A stretch of DNA of 64,000 nt from Prochlorococcus marinus str. MIT 9401 (GCF_000760095.1 NZ_JNAR01000011.1:1-64000), one strand, 5' to 3'; shown: positions 43,652 through 54,217, counted from the stretch's first letter. Notes: a model not told the origin generated them from the sequence alone. A program made the numbers and translations.

Positions 43652-44668
43652 ATGTCTGATAAAAAATTAACTCAGGGAAATTGGTCATCGTGGCATCATA
43701 AGCTTCATAAAGAGATTCTTAGCAAAAAAATATTAATTCCCAAAGGATCGAATATTTTAATAAGTGTTTCTGGGGGACAAGATTCGATGGTCTTATTAAC
43801 CCTAATTAATGACCTAAAAAAGCTTCATAATTGGTCTATTAATGTTTGGCATGGTGATCATAAATGGCACGAAAAATCCTCAGTGTATGCTCTTGAATTA
43901 AAAAGTTATTGCGCAGATAAAAATATTTCATTCTATTTTGATCAAGCAAATAAAGAAAATATTTCTTCAGAAGAAAAAGCACGAGAATGGAGATATAAAA
44001 AATTATGTGAAAGGGCCAAAACTTTATTAGATAAGAACCAGCAAAAACATAATATTTATTTGTTAACTGGTCACACAAGTAGTGATAACGCAGAAACATT
44101 TATCCTCAATTTATCTAGAGGGAGCAATTTTGCCGGTCTGAGTAATATCGAGAGCAAAAGATTACTAGAAAAACAAATTTTTTTAATAAGGCCAATATTA
44201 ATTTTCAGTAGAGAAGATACAAAACAAATTTGTAATGATATGAAAATCCCAGTCTGGGAAGATCCTACAAATACAGATCTTAAATTAAAAAGAAATTTAG
44301 TTAGAAAAAAAATTATTCCTGCTTTAGAGGTTCTCTATCCAGGTTGTTCTCAAAGGATAAATAATTTTTCTCAAAAAATGAGCAACTACAATAATGAACG
44401 TAATGATCTTAGTGAACTTGCATACCTATATTGTAAAGACGCAAAAGGTATCAATAGAAATCTCTTAAATAATATGTGTATTGAAGCAAGGTGTACAATC
44501 TTAAATAAATTTTTAAAAGAAATATCCCCAAAGCAATGTAGTTCTAAAAATTTAACAGAATTAGCAATTTCAATTTATGAAAAAAATAAAGGTCAAATTA
44601 ACTTGCAAGAGTTTTTAAAAATTGTTTGGAATAAAAACTATATAAATTTTGAAAAAGTTAAGATGTGA
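43652..44668 (+). CDS. tilS: tRNA(Ile)-lysidine synthetase TilS
   Basis: Converts C34 of the CAU-anticodon tRNA-Ile to lysidine so it reads AUA instead of AUG, essential in this A+T-rich genome. The 338-residue protein has the P-loop ISVSGGQDSMVLLTL, the HGDHKWHEKSS stretch, the GHTSSDNAETFILNLSRGS motif and VWEDPTNTD, ending with a shortened C-terminal domain. Its last 11 bases overlap the end of the RNase J gene on the other strand. Confidence 0.95.
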   Translation: MSDKKLTQGNWSSWHHKLHKEILSKKILIPKGSNILISVSGGQDSMVLLTLINDLKKLHNWSINVWHGDHKWHEKSSVYALELKSYCADKNISFYFDQANKENISSEEKAREWRYKKLCERAKTLLDKNQQKHNIYLLTGHTSSDNAETFILNLSRGSNFAGLSNIESKRLLEKQIFLIRPILIFSREDTKQICNDMKIPVWEDPTNTDLKLKRNLVRKKIIPALEVLYPGCSQRINNFSQKMSNYNNERNDLSELAYLYCKDAKGINRNLLNNMCIEARCTILNKFLKEISPKQCSSKNLTELAISIYEKNKGQINLQEFLKIVWNKNYINFEKVKM

Positions 44669-46646
44669 CAGCAGATCTTCTTCTTCTTGTTCTACCTTCA
44701 AATGAATCTTCTGTAGCAGTCTCAACTGATGGATTCTGTGAAACTTTTGGACTTCTTTGTGTTTTATGCTGGTTATTTGAACTATTCGGAAGATTATTGT
44801 TTGATCTCTTTTGGAAATTATGATTATTTCTATTCCTATTAGAGTGGTTATGCTCCTCTGTAATCTTTGGTATATATGCACGAGTTCCACTTGGAGCAGG
44901 TTGAACTAAGCACAAAATAAGTGGTTCAACTTGTAGTTCTCTTCTCATTCTTCTAGATAAACCATTTTCAATTTCTCTTTGAACACCAATCCAATCAACT
45001 TCAAAATTATTAGGTCCAGTCTGCCTAGATAATTGTTTCCATCTATTTTCTAAGACCCAACTTATTTCTCTTTCTGTCCACATAGACATTTTTCGTGGCT
45101 CTGCAGTAGTAACAACTCCTCTTAAATTAACTCTTGGAGGTGCAACCATTTTTCCATCAGTACTTATAGGTGCTAAAACAGTTACAACACCATCACCAGC
45201 TAATTGCTGCCTTTCCTTTAATACTCGAGCATCAACAATTCCATTACGAGAATTATCAAGCAACTCTACTCCAGCTTTTACAGGATCTCCTTTTTTAATA
45301 GAATCAGAAGTCAATTCAACAACATCTCCATTTTCAATAATTAAAATATTATCTTTTGGAACTCCCATGATCTGAGCACTTTTGCTGTGACAAACGAGCA
45401 TTCTATGTTCCCCGTGAACCGGAACAAAAAACTTAGGTTTAGCTAATGCCAACATTAATTTTTGATCTTCTTGGAAACCATGTCCAGAAACATGAATATT
45501 CTCACCTTTGCCATAAACAACCTTTGCTCCCATTTTCATTAATCTATCTATTGTATTGACTACACCAATAGTATTTCCTGGGATTGGGCTAGCAGAGAAT
45601 ATAACAGTATCAGTAGTCTTAAGACGGACATGTTGATGCTCCCCACGAGAAATTCTACTCAAAGCAGCTAAAGGCTCACCTTGACTACCAGTCATCAATA
45701 ATAAAGTTTCCCTATCAGGTAAATCTCTAATTTGTTTGATAGGGACAAACAAATCATCTGGGCATTTCATATAACCAATTTCTCTAGCTTTAGCAATAAC
45801 ATTTATCATCGATCTACCTAACAAACCGACCTTTCTTCCATGCTTCATGGCCAACTCTAAGATCATTGTCACCCTATGAACAGAACTAGCAAAAGTGGTA
45901 AGGATAACTCGTTCTTTTGCCTCGGCAATATGTTTTTCTAAAGAGGGATAGATAGTCTTCTCAGAAGGACAAAAACCTGGAACTTCGGCATTCGTAGAAT
46001 CACTAAACATGCATAAAACGCCCTTCTCTCCATAATGCACCATTCTTTCAATATCAAATTGCTCTCCATCTACTGGCATATGATCAAACTTAAAATCTCC
46101 AGTGAAAATAATCGTGCCAACAGGTGTTGTAACTGCCAAAGAAAAACTATCGCAAATGGAATGGGTATTGCGTATAAATTCAACAGAAAAATGTTGTCCA
46201 ACTTTTACAACGTCTCTTGGATTTACTGTCTGTATAGTTGTTCTATCAGATACCCCTGCTTCCTCCATTTTTCCTCTAAGCATTGACATTGCTAACCTTG
46301 GGCCATAAATAATGGGAATATTAAAATGCTTTAGATGATGAGAAATACCTCCAATATGATCTTCATGACCGTGTGTGACAATCATTCCTTTTATTCTTCT
46401 TTGATTTTCTTTTAAAAAAGTTGTATCTGGCATAACAACATTCACGCCATGCATACCATCAGAGGGGAAAGCTAAGCCAGCATCAACTAGCATTAGTTCA
46501 TCTGCATATTCAAATACGCAAGTATTTTTTCCTATTTCATGTAAGCCACCTAATGGTATTACTCTTAGAATCGGGCTGTTACTATTTTTAGATCCTGATG
46601 AATTATTTGAAGATCTTGTTATAGTTGAATTTGATCTTGATTGCAT
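44658..46646 (-). CDS. rnj: Ribonuclease J
   Basis: 5'-exo/endo-ribonuclease of the metallo-beta-lactamase (beta-CASP) superfamily, the usual RNA-decay partner of RNase E in cyanobacteria. The 662-residue protein has the metal motif THGHEDHIGG near residue 90, GDFKFDHMPVDG, SDSTNAEVPGF, and the beta-CASP motif C stretch PVHGEHRMLVCHSK. The last ~65 residues are a basic Asn/Arg/His/Ser-rich tail unlike the core. It lies 77 bases downstream of dapA and probably belongs to the same transcript. Confidence 0.97.
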   Translation of the reverse strand: MQSRSNSTITRSSNNSSGSKNSNSPILRVIPLGGLHEIGKNTCVFEYADELMLVDAGLAFPSDGMHGVNVVMPDTTFLKENQRRIKGMIVTHGHEDHIGGISHHLKHFNIPIIYGPRLAMSMLRGKMEEAGVSDRTTIQTVNPRDVVKVGQHFSVEFIRNTHSICDSFSLAVTTPVGTIIFTGDFKFDHMPVDGEQFDIERMVHYGEKGVLCMFSDSTNAEVPGFCPSEKTIYPSLEKHIAEAKERVILTTFASSVHRVTMILELAMKHGRKVGLLGRSMINVIAKAREIGYMKCPDDLFVPIKQIRDLPDRETLLLMTGSQGEPLAALSRISRGEHQHVRLKTTDTVIFSASPIPGNTIGVVNTIDRLMKMGAKVVYGKGENIHVSGHGFQEDQKLMLALAKPKFFVPVHGEHRMLVCHSKSAQIMGVPKDNILIIENGDVVELTSDSIKKGDPVKAGVELLDNSRNGIVDARVLKERQQLAGDGVVTVLAPISTDGKMVAPPRVNLRGVVTTAEPRKMSMWTEREISWVLENRWKQLSRQTGPNNFEVDWIGVQREIENGLSRRMRRELQVEPLILCLVQPAPSGTRAYIPKITEEHNHSNRNRNNHNFQKRSNNNLPNSSNNQHKTQRSPKVSQNPSVETATEDSFEGRTRRRRSAVTS

Positions 46647-46723
46647 AATTTAAAAATTTATAAAGTCTTGCTTGTAATCAAACTAATTTTATTTAAATTT
46701 AATTATCAAGTTAAACATATTCC

Positions 46724-47629
46724 TTAATGTAAGGATTCGAGGATAATTGAAAGCTGTTTTCTCATGTTCATTGGTAGTGGAGATAAAGGATTTCTAGGAC
46801 TTCCTACATTCCATCCCGATAGCTCTAAAGCTGCCTTTATAGGGATTGGATTAGTGGTCATAAAAAGTGCTTTAAAAAGAGGTTGCAGTTTTTCATGAAT
46901 TGCAAGTGCTTTAGAAACTTTGCCAATTTGAAAGGATTCAATCATCTCTTTCAATTGCAAACCAACCAAATGACTCGCAACACTTACTACTCCTACAGCA
47001 CCCACAGATAACATTGGAAGCAACAATGAATCGTCACCACTATATACAGATAGTTCCGAGCCACAAATAGCTCTTAGTTCTGATATTTCTTCTATTCTAC
47101 CGCTTGCCGCTTTAATACTGAGAATATTTGAAAAATCCATAAGTTTCTTCACAGTATCAGGTAATAAATTGCAGCCTGTTCTTCCAGGTATGTTGTAAAG
47201 CATTAAAGGCAAATCCTGTGCAGAATTAGCAATAGAACTGAAATGTTTATAAAGACCTTCTTGAGGTGGTTTATTGTAATAAGGAACAACAACCAAAGCA
47301 CCGTCGGCTCCTGAATTGTAGGCTTTTTTTGTAGCTTCTACAGCTTCGCTTGTACAATTACTACCAGTACCGAGTATTACTTTACAACTTGAATCCAAAG
47401 ATCCTTTTACTGCAATAAATAAATCATATTGTTCCTGCCATGAAAGAGTCGGAGATTCGCCAGTAGTTCCGCAAAGAACAATGCCATCTGAACCATTTTC
47501 AAAAAGATAATTTGAAAGTTTTATAGCTAATTCATAATCCACATCTCCATTTTCAGTAAATGGCGTAACCATTGCGGTCAATATTCGCCCAAATAATGGA
47601 TTAGTACACTTAGTGTTGTCTGAAATCAT
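46724..47629 (-). CDS. dapA: 4-hydroxy-tetrahydrodipicolinate synthase
   Basis: Condenses pyruvate with aspartate semialdehyde, the first committed step to lysine and diaminopimelate. The 301-residue protein has the Schiff-base lysine Lys173 in LSIKAASGR, the GTTGESPTL motif and the catalytic Tyr145 in YNIPGRTG. Its start overlaps the stop of asd by 4 bases, so pathway neighbours are translated together. Confidence 0.98.
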   Translation of the reverse strand: MISDNTKCTNPLFGRILTAMVTPFTENGDVDYELAIKLSNYLFENGSDGIVLCGTTGESPTLSWQEQYDLFIAVKGSLDSSCKVILGTGSNCTSEAVEATKKAYNSGADGALVVVPYYNKPPQEGLYKHFSSIANSAQDLPLMLYNIPGRTGCNLLPDTVKKLMDFSNILSIKAASGRIEEISELRAICGSELSVYSGDDSLLLPMLSVGAVGVVSVASHLVGLQLKEMIESFQIGKVSKALAIHEKLQPLFKALFMTTNPIPIKAALELSGWNVGSPRNPLSPLPMNMRKQLSIILESLH

Positions 47630-48657
47630 TTTTTTGGAATTAATAACTCAGCTATTTGTACAGCATTAAGTGCTGCTCCTTTTCTTATTTGATCTCCACA
47701 TAACCATAATTCTAATCCATTAGGTTGACTTATATCAGTTCTTATTCTGCCAACAGCAACATTATCCCTTCCCATCACGTCATTTGGCATAGGAAATCTA
47801 TTATTTTTATAATCCTCAATAATTTCAATTCCGGGAGCATTTTTTAATACTTTAAGAGCGTCTTTAGGTTCAACTACACCAGCAAATTCAATATTGATAG
47901 ATTCAGAATGTGCTCTCAGCACTGGGACTCGAACACATGTAGCGGAAAGCTTTAAATCAATTATATTCAATATTTTCCTGGTCTCATTAACCATTTTCAT
48001 CTCTTCTTCACAGTAATTATTTTCAAGCATAGGTGAATTATGCAAAAACAAATTAAAAGCCAGGGAGTATGGCAAAACTTCACTTTTTTGGGGATTACCC
48101 TGAAGATATTGTTTAGTTAAAATTTTTAGTTCCTCCATAGCCAATTGGCCTGCACCACTTACAGATTGATATGTGGAGACAATAACCCTTTGAATATTAG
48201 AAAGTTTATTTAACGGAGCTAAAACTAATGACAACAAAATAGTAGTGCAATTTGGATTAGCTATTATTCCATCATGATTGAGTGCTTCACTACCATTAAC
48301 TTCAGGAACTACAAGAGGAACGTTTTTGTCTAATCTGAAAGCACTAGAATTGTCTATCAATAAAGCATTTTGATCCATAATTGTAGACAACCATTGTTTC
48401 GAAATACTTCCACCTGCTGAAGCTAAAACTAAATCAAGGTTCAGAAATTCTTCCTTAGTAGTTTTTTTTGTAACTAATTCTTCATCTTTCCAAGTAATTT
48501 TTTTCCCTTCTGATCGCTCTGATGAAAGCAAGACCAATTCTGATATTGGAAAATCGCGTTGTTCAAGAATTTTTAGTAACTCAGATCCCACAGCACCTGA
48601 AGATCCTAAAACGGCAACTTTTAATGGCCTATTAGGCAAAAACGGAGATTGTCTCAC
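47626..48657 (-). CDS. asd: Aspartate-semialdehyde dehydrogenase
   Basis: Reduces aspartyl phosphate to aspartate semialdehyde, feeding DapA. The 343-residue protein has the nucleotide-binding [15 protein letters not shown], the catalytic Cys137 in [10 protein letters not shown] and the substrate-binding stretch [27 protein letters not shown] (in pieces). The start is GTG at 48655-48657. It is divergent from tig across 122 bases, and a perfect 13-base TCACATAATGTGA palindrome lies in the gap. Confidence 0.97.
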   Translation of the reverse strand: MRQSPFLPNRPLKVAVLGSSGAVGSELLKILEQRDFPISELVLLSSERSEGKKITWKDEELVTKKTTKEEFLNLDLVLASAGGSISKQWLSTIMDQNALLIDNSSAFRLDKNVPLVVPEVNGSEALNHDGIIANPNCTTILLSLVLAPLNKLSNIQRVIVSTYQSVSGAGQLAMEELKILTKQYLQGNPQKSEVLPYSLAFNLFLHNSPMLENNYCEEEMKMVNETRKILNIIDLKLSATCVRVPVLRAHSESINIEFAGVVEPKDALKVLKNAPGIEIIEDYKNNRFPMPNDVMGRDNVAVGRIRTDISQPNGLELWLCGDQIRKGAALNAVQIAELLIPKK

Positions 48658-48728
48658 ACTTTAAAATGATTTTTATGAATAGATTGACTATTTTTTTTAC
48701 TTTATCAAAAAATTAACTTTCAAGGAAA

Positions 48729-48741
48729 TCACATAATGTGA
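48729..48741. promoter_or_regulatory. 13-base palindrome between asd and tig, possible operator
   Basis: TCACATAATGTGA is a perfect inverted repeat of six-base arms around one central A. It lies 39 bases upstream of the tig start and about 72 bases upstream of the asd start. Its arms resemble half-sites bound by CRP/FNR-like regulators, but in the inverted order, so no specific factor is claimed. It is one of the few non-A/T-only palindromes in the intergenic gaps. Confidence 0.35.
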
Positions 48742-48779
48742 AATAATTAAGTTTCGGCTCTTAGTAATAGTTAAAAAAC

Positions 48780-50213
48780 ATGGCTAAAGAAGGCTTAAAA
48801 GTAAAAACAACTCCTCTGCCTCAAAGTAGAATTTCATTTGAATTAGAAATACCACCCGAGACGTGCAAAACGTGTGTAAATGAGACAATCAATACAATTA
48901 GTCGTTCGGCCAAAATACCTGGCTTTAGGCTTGGAAAAATTCCTAAACAAGTCTTAATACAAAGAATTGGTATAACACAATTACATGCTTCTGCTCTAGA
49001 AAAGATCATTGATAAATCATGGCAAGAAGCATTAAAAATAAAATCTATAGAGCCACTAAGTGAGCCAGAATTAGTAGATGGATTTGAATCTTTACTTGCA
49101 AAGTTCAGTCCTGATAGATCACTTAAGGTTACCTTGCAAACTGATATTGCCCCTGAATTAAAACTAAAAAAATCCAAAGGACTTAGTATTGAAATCGCAA
49201 AAACTAAATTTGATCCGAAGTCAATAGATGAAGCACTTGAAAAATCTAGAAATCAATTTGCAAATATTGTTCCAGTAACTAATAGAGCAGCAAAATTAGG
49301 AGATATTGCTGTAGTTAGTTTCAAAGGAAAATATAAAGATTCTGGTAAAGAGATTGATGGTGGGACAAGTGAATCAATGGATCTTGAGTTAGAAAAAAAT
49401 AAAATGATTCCCGGTTTTGTTGAGGGAATTGTAAAGATGAAAATTGGTGATAGTAAAACACTTAACCTTAGATTTCCTGAAGATTATTCTCATGAGGATT
49501 CAAGAGGCAAAGAGGCGATCTTTGAAATAACTCTTAAGGATCTTAAAGAAAAAGAATTGCCTGAACTAAATGACGATTTTGCAAAACAATCTGGCAATAA
49601 AGAATCATTAAAAGAGTTAAAGAAAGATATTGAAGAACAACTTAAAAACAATTTTGAAAAAACTCAAAAAGATATCAAAATTGAAGCCTTACTAGATGCA
49701 TTAACAAACGAATTAATTGCTGAAATTCCTAAATCTATGATTGATATAGAAGTGAGGAATAATATTGAACAAACTGCGCAAAGATTTGCTCAGCAAGGTC
49801 TTGATGTTAAATCTACTTTTACACCGGAATTAGTTAAGTCGTTAGCAGAGTCCACTAGGCCTCAGGCTGAAAAAAATGTTCAAAGGAATTTAGCTCTAAA
49901 AGCATTAGCAGAAAAAGAGAACATAAAAGTTGAAAAAGATGAAATTGATTTAAAAATGAAAGATTATGAAGATGCAATTTCTAACTCTTCAAAACAAATC
50001 GATATCAAAAAATTAACAGAAGTTATAAGTAACGATTTACTCAAAGAAAAATTAATTATTTGGCTTGAAGAAAACTCTGAAGTAAAAGAAAAAAATACAA
50101 AAGCCGCAAAAACCGCTACAAAAGCTACAAAAGCTGCAAAAACCACAAAAGCTGCAAAAGCTACAAAAGCTACAAAAGCTAAAAAAAACCAAAATAAACA
50201 AGAAAAAAAATAA
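48780..50213 (+). CDS. tig: Trigger factor
   Basis: Ribosome-associated chaperone with prolyl isomerase activity. The 477-residue protein has the ribosome-binding GFRLGKIPKQV signature in the N-domain, an FKBP-like domain (LGDIAVVSFKGKYKDSGKE, MIPGFVEGIVKMKIGDSKTL) and the helical C-domain. The tail after residue ~440 is unusual: a run of Lys, Ala and Thr (repeated KAT/KAA) ending in KKNQNKQEKK. The gene leads tig-clpP-clpX-dnaX. This arrangement links co-translational folding to proteolysis. Confidence 0.97.
   Translation: MAKEGLKVKTTPLPQSRISFELEIPPETCKTCVNETINTISRSAKIPGFRLGKIPKQVLIQRIGITQLHASALEKIIDKSWQEALKIKSIEPLSEPELVDGFESLLAKFSPDRSLKVTLQTDIAPELKLKKSKGLSIEIAKTKFDPKSIDEALEKSRNQFANIVPVTNRAAKLGDIAVVSFKGKYKDSGKEIDGGTSESMDLELEKNKMIPGFVEGIVKMKIGDSKTLNLRFPEDYSHEDSRGKEAIFEITLKDLKEKELPELNDDFAKQSGNKESLKELKKDIEEQLKNNFEKTQKDIKIEALLDALTNELIAEIPKSMIDIEVRNNIEQTAQRFAQQGLDVKSTFTPELVKSLAESTRPQAEKNVQRNLALKALAEKENIKVEKDEIDLKMKDYEDAISNSSKQIDIKKLTEVISNDLLKEKLIIWLEENSEVKEKNTKAAKTATKATKAAKTTKAAKATKATKAKKNQNKQEKK
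50098..50182 (+). repeat. Short tandem repeat coding for the trigger factor tail
   Basis: The DNA repeats AAAGCTACA and close variants (AAAGCTGCA, AAAACCACA) in 9-base steps, encoding Lys-Ala-Thr/Lys-Ala-Ala units. It is in frame with tig and is bounded by the normal coding part and a final Lys-rich stretch. Such a repeat is prone to slippage, so copy number may vary among strains. Confidence 0.85.
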
Positions 50214-50278
50214 TTTATGAAATTTCCTACTAATTAAACAAAAACCTTTTAAATTATTTATAAGTAGAAAACCTTTTT

Positions 50279-50923
50279 GTGAACTCAGAAAAAAAACATT
50301 TAATCCAAAGTTCAATAAGCTCTTACGAAAGCATTAATAAAACTAATGCTGCCGTTCCAACAGTTATAGAACAATCTGGCAGAGGAGATAGAGCCTTCGA
50401 TATTTATTCAAGGCTATTGAGGGAGAGAATAATTTTTTTAGGTACTGGAATTAATGATCAAGTTTCTGACTCTCTTGTTGCACAATTATTATTTCTTGAA
50501 GCTGAAGATCCAGAAAAAGACATTCAAATATACATCAATTCTCCTGGAGGCTCAGTAACGGCAGGAATGGCCATATACGATACTATGCAACAAATATCTC
50601 CTGATATAGTGACAATATGTTTTGGTGTAGCAGCAAGTATGGGGGCATTTCTACTTTCTGGGGGAGCCAAAGGTAAAAGATTGGCTTTGCCTAATTCTAG
50701 GATAATGATCCATCAACCTCTTGGAGGTGCACAAGGTCAAGCAGTAGAAATTGAAATACAAGCTAAAGAAATACTTTTTCTCAAGAAAACATTAAATTCG
50801 CTTTTAGCTGAACATACTGGTCAGCCCTTAGAAAAAATTAATGAAGATACAGAAAGAGATTACTTCTTATCTCCTTCAGAAGCAGTCGAATATGGATTAA
50901 TTGATAAAGTTATCAAAAAGTGA
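50279..50923 (+). CDS. clpP: ATP-dependent Clp protease proteolytic subunit
   Basis: Serine peptidase of the ClpXP complex. The 214-residue protein has the triad Ser120 (GVAASMGAF), His145 (IMIHQPLGG) and Asp194 (TERDYFLSP). The start is GTG at 50279 and the first ~25 residues are a propeptide-like extension. Placement directly before clpX matches the ClpP2-type gene of other cyanobacteria, though the number is inference. Position 65 bases after tig. Confidence 0.96.
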   Translation: MNSEKKHLIQSSISSYESINKTNAAVPTVIEQSGRGDRAFDIYSRLLRERIIFLGTGINDQVSDSLVAQLLFLEAEDPEKDIQIYINSPGGSVTAGMAIYDTMQQISPDIVTICFGVAASMGAFLLSGGAKGKRLALPNSRIMIHQPLGGAQGQAVEIEIQAKEILFLKKTLNSLLAEHTGQPLEKINEDTERDYFLSPSEAVEYGLIDKVIKK

Positions 50924-51026
50924 CAAGGGACACTTATTCTTTAAGAATATGATGACGAATCGACATTTATAAGCAATCCTAGTGAATAGGTAATATTTCA
51001 AACCTTTCACATTCAATTTATAATCG

Positions 51027-52394
51027 ATGGCTAAATTCGACGCCCATCTTAAATGTTCTTTTTGCGGTAAATCACAAGACCAAGTAAGAAAGCTTATAGC
51101 GGGTCCTGGGGTATATATCTGTGATGAATGCATAGATCTTTGTAATGAAATTCTTGATGAAGAACTACTTGATAATCAAGCTAAAATAAATAACTCTCAA
51201 CAAGTAAAAAAGAAATTACCAACGGATAATCAAAAAAAATCTGTTCCTTTAGAACTAAACTCAATCCCTAAACCATTAGAAATTAAAAGTTTTCTAGATA
51301 ATCAAGTTGTTGGACAAGAATGTGCAAAAAAAATACTATCAGTGGCTGTATACAACCACTACAAAAGATTAGCTTGGAAAGTTAAAGAAGAAAGTAAAAA
51401 TGGCAATTCAACAGATTCACAAGCAACGAAATTGCAAAAATCAAATATTTTACTAATCGGTCCTACTGGAAGTGGAAAAACATTATTGGCCCAAACTTTA
51501 GCTGAGTTTCTAGATGTTCCTTTTGCAGTAGCTGATGCAACGACTTTGACAGAAGCTGGATATGTTGGGGAAGATGTTGAAAATATACTTTTAAGACTTC
51601 TACAAAAATCAGAAATGAATGTAGAGCTAGCTCAAAAAGGAATTATTTATATAGATGAAATAGATAAAATTGCTAGAAAAAGCGAGAATCCCTCAATTAC
51701 TAGAGATGTCTCTGGTGAAGGCGTACAGCAAGCATTATTAAAAATGCTTGAAGGCACAATAGCTAATGTCCCACCGCAAGGAGGTAGAAAACATCCCTAT
51801 CATGATTGTATACAAATTGATACGAGTCAAATTTTATTTATTTGTGGTGGAGCTTTTATAGGCTTAGAAGATATCGTACAAAAGCGCATGGGTAAACACT
51901 CAATAGGGTTTACAACAAATTCAGATCAAAATAAAGTTGATTCAAAAAAACTTGCAGACCCAAGAGATTCCCTGAAAAATTTAGAGTTAGATGATTTAGT
52001 TAAATATGGACTAATTCCAGAATTTATTGGAAGAATACCTGTTTGTGCTGTACTAGATCGTCTCACTAAAGAAACTTTAGAATCTATTCTGACTCAACCA
52101 AGAGATGCACTAGTAAAGCAATTTAAAACTTTATTAAGTATGGATAATGTTGAATTAACATTTGAGCCTGATTCTATTGAAGCTATAGCTAATGAAGCAT
52201 ATAAAAGAAAAACTGGTGCAAGGGCATTAAGGTCAATAATTGAAGAACTAATGCTTGATGTAATGTACACATTGCCTTCTGAACAAAATACCAAAGAATT
52301 CACAATTACAAAAAAAATGGTAGATAATTTATTTTCATCTAAAATTGTTAAACTACCTTCAGGTTCTAATAGAATAATTAAAGAGTCTGCATAA
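51027..52394 (+). CDS. clpX: ATP-dependent Clp protease ATP-binding subunit ClpX
   Basis: AAA+ unfoldase that delivers substrates, including SsrA-tagged proteins, to ClpP. The 455-residue protein has the four-Cys zinc domain [14 protein letters not shown] at residues ~9-36, Walker [13 protein letters not shown], Walker [12 protein letters not shown], and the substrate-handling and sensor regions through [14 protein letters not shown]. It links to SmpB at 9.8 kb functionally, as SsrA-tagged products are ClpXP targets. Confidence 0.98.
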   Translation: MAKFDAHLKCSFCGKSQDQVRKLIAGPGVYICDECIDLCNEILDEELLDNQAKINNSQQVKKKLPTDNQKKSVPLELNSIPKPLEIKSFLDNQVVGQECAKKILSVAVYNHYKRLAWKVKEESKNGNSTDSQATKLQKSNILLIGPTGSGKTLLAQTLAEFLDVPFAVADATTLTEAGYVGEDVENILLRLLQKSEMNVELAQKGIIYIDEIDKIARKSENPSITRDVSGEGVQQALLKMLEGTIANVPPQGGRKHPYHDCIQIDTSQILFICGGAFIGLEDIVQKRMGKHSIGFTTNSDQNKVDSKKLADPRDSLKNLELDDLVKYGLIPEFIGRIPVCAVLDRLTKETLESILTQPRDALVKQFKTLLSMDNVELTFEPDSIEAIANEAYKRKTGARALRSIIEELMLDVMYTLPSEQNTKEFTITKKMVDNLFSSKIVKLPSGSNRIIKESA

Positions 52395-52452
52395 TCATTA
52401 GAGTTTCAACTTTACAATTACAAGCCTCAATGTTCTAATTTATGAAAAGTAA

Positions 52453-54216
52453 ATGCCTAATATACATAAACCTTTTCATCAAAAATATAGACCAAAGAAA
52501 CTAGATGAACTGGTTGGTCAGAATTTTATATCTATTACTCTAAAGCAAGCAATATTAACAAAAAAGATTGCTCCTGCATATCTTTTTAATGGTCCAAGAG
52601 GCACTGGCAAAACATCAAGTGCGAGAATATTTGCGAAATCTTTAAACTGTCAAACGTTCGAACAACCCACTATAAATCCATGTGGTAAATGTGACCTATG
52701 TAAAGAAATTACGGATGGGAACGCTCTAGATATTATCGAGATTGATGCAGCATCAAATACAGGAGTTGAAAATATAAGAGAAATTATAGAAAGAGCGAGA
52801 TTTGTGCCTACTCAAGCGAGATGGAAAGTATATGTTATTGATGAATGTCATATGCTTTCGACAGCAGCTTCAAATGCTTTGCTAAAAACTATTGAAGAAC
52901 CACCCTCAAGAGTTGTCTTTATTCTTGCGACTACAAATCCTGAAAGAGTTCTAAATACAATACAAAGTAGATGTCAAAAGTTTGATTTTAGAAGAATAAG
53001 CCCGGATGACATTTTTAAACATTTATCAGAGATATCGGAAAAAGAATCCATTCAGTATGAAGTTCAAGCACTAAAAATGATTGCAAAAAGATCTAATGGA
53101 GGGATGAGAGATGCACAAAGTCTTCTTGAACAACTTAATCTTCTACCAGAAGGTATAACAATGAATAATATTCAAAACCTCCTAGGAGAAGTATCAGAAA
53201 TTGAATTAAAAAATCTTATTAAATCATTAGTTGAAAATAATCCAGAATCATTAATTATCACTTGCAACAAATTATATGATGCTGGAAACGAACCACATCA
53301 AATAATTATCGGATTATTAAATATAACAAGAGATCTCTTGCTACATACAGCAAATAATGAATATTCAGATCTTTATTATACTTCTGCTGAATTTCAAGAT
53401 GAGTTAGATAAGATCTCACAAACTTTAAATAAATCAACAATAATTAAATGGCATAATAATCTGAGAAATATTGAATATCAAATCAAAACAAGTGATAATC
53501 CAAGGCTTTGGCTTGAAATACATTTAACTGGTCTTTTAGATAATCAAGAGATTAATAGTTTTGAAAATAAGCAAGAAATCAAAAATATTGCACCTAGAGA
53601 GAAGTATGAAAGCAAAAAAAATATCGTAATAACAAATAAACAAAATATTTCTAATGAAATTCCAAAACCAAGCATCAAAAAGGATATAAGTCACAAGGAA
53701 TCAATTTTAGAAAAAAACGAAAAATTAGAAAAATTTGATGATCTTGAAAAAGAAAATATAGAAAAAATTTACGATAATACCCCAAATGCTAATGAATCAA
53801 ATGCTCTAAAAGATCATTGGGAATTAATTCTTTCTAAATTAGAGTTACCATCAACAAGAATGTTACTTTCACAACAAGCCGAACTTGAAAGTTTTGATTC
53901 GGAAAAAATTACAATAGCACTATCTCCAAACTGGGAAAACATGATAAAAAGCAGAAAAGTTATAATTGAAAATACTGTAAAAAAGATATTTGGAAATCAA
54001 ATAATACTTAATTTCTCAACCAAAAATTTAAATAAAAGTAACCCATCCAAATCTCCAGAAACAACAAAAAATGAAGTGAATAATTTTCAACCATTAAAAA
54101 AAACAGAACCAAAAACTAATTCATCAACAAAAATATCTAATGAGAAGGCTTATGATGATAGCTCAAAAAACTTAGCAAATTTTTTTAATGGAGAAATTAT
54201 AGACCTTGATGAATAA
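52453..54216 (+). CDS. dnaX: DNA polymerase III gamma/tau subunit
   Basis: Clamp-loader ATPase; tau also bridges polymerases. The 587-residue protein has Walker A (NGPRGTGKTSSARIFAK), a zinc module (CQTF..CGKCDLC), Walker B VIDECHMLS and the SRC motif. Domain III ends near residue 370, followed by a Lys/Asn/Glu-rich linker and a tau-specific C-domain (DHWELILSKLELPSTRMLLSQQAELESF). An eight-A run at 53614-53621 lies exactly in the linker; a shift in either direction meets a stop within a few codons. No intein is present, unlike in some cyanobacteria. Confidence 0.96.
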   Translation: MPNIHKPFHQKYRPKKLDELVGQNFISITLKQAILTKKIAPAYLFNGPRGTGKTSSARIFAKSLNCQTFEQPTINPCGKCDLCKEITDGNALDIIEIDAASNTGVENIREIIERARFVPTQARWKVYVIDECHMLSTAASNALLKTIEEPPSRVVFILATTNPERVLNTIQSRCQKFDFRRISPDDIFKHLSEISEKESIQYEVQALKMIAKRSNGGMRDAQSLLEQLNLLPEGITMNNIQNLLGEVSEIELKNLIKSLVENNPESLIITCNKLYDAGNEPHQIIIGLLNITRDLLLHTANNEYSDLYYTSAEFQDELDKISQTLNKSTIIKWHNNLRNIEYQIKTSDNPRLWLEIHLTGLLDNQEINSFENKQEIKNIAPREKYESKKNIVITNKQNISNEIPKPSIKKDISHKESILEKNEKLEKFDDLEKENIEKIYDNTPNANESNALKDHWELILSKLELPSTRMLLSQQAELESFDSEKITIALSPNWENMIKSRKVIIENTVKKIFGNQIILNFSTKNLNKSNPSKSPETTKNEVNNFQPLKKTEPKTNSSTKISNEKAYDDSSKNLANFFNGEIIDLDE

Positions 54217-54217
54217 A

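Noticed and set aside
50052-50315. Antisense ORF with repeated Cys/Phe/Gly-Phe-Cys residues opposite the tig tail
   Set aside because: The Cys/Phe repeats are only the reverse reading of the AAAGCTACA repeat in tig.
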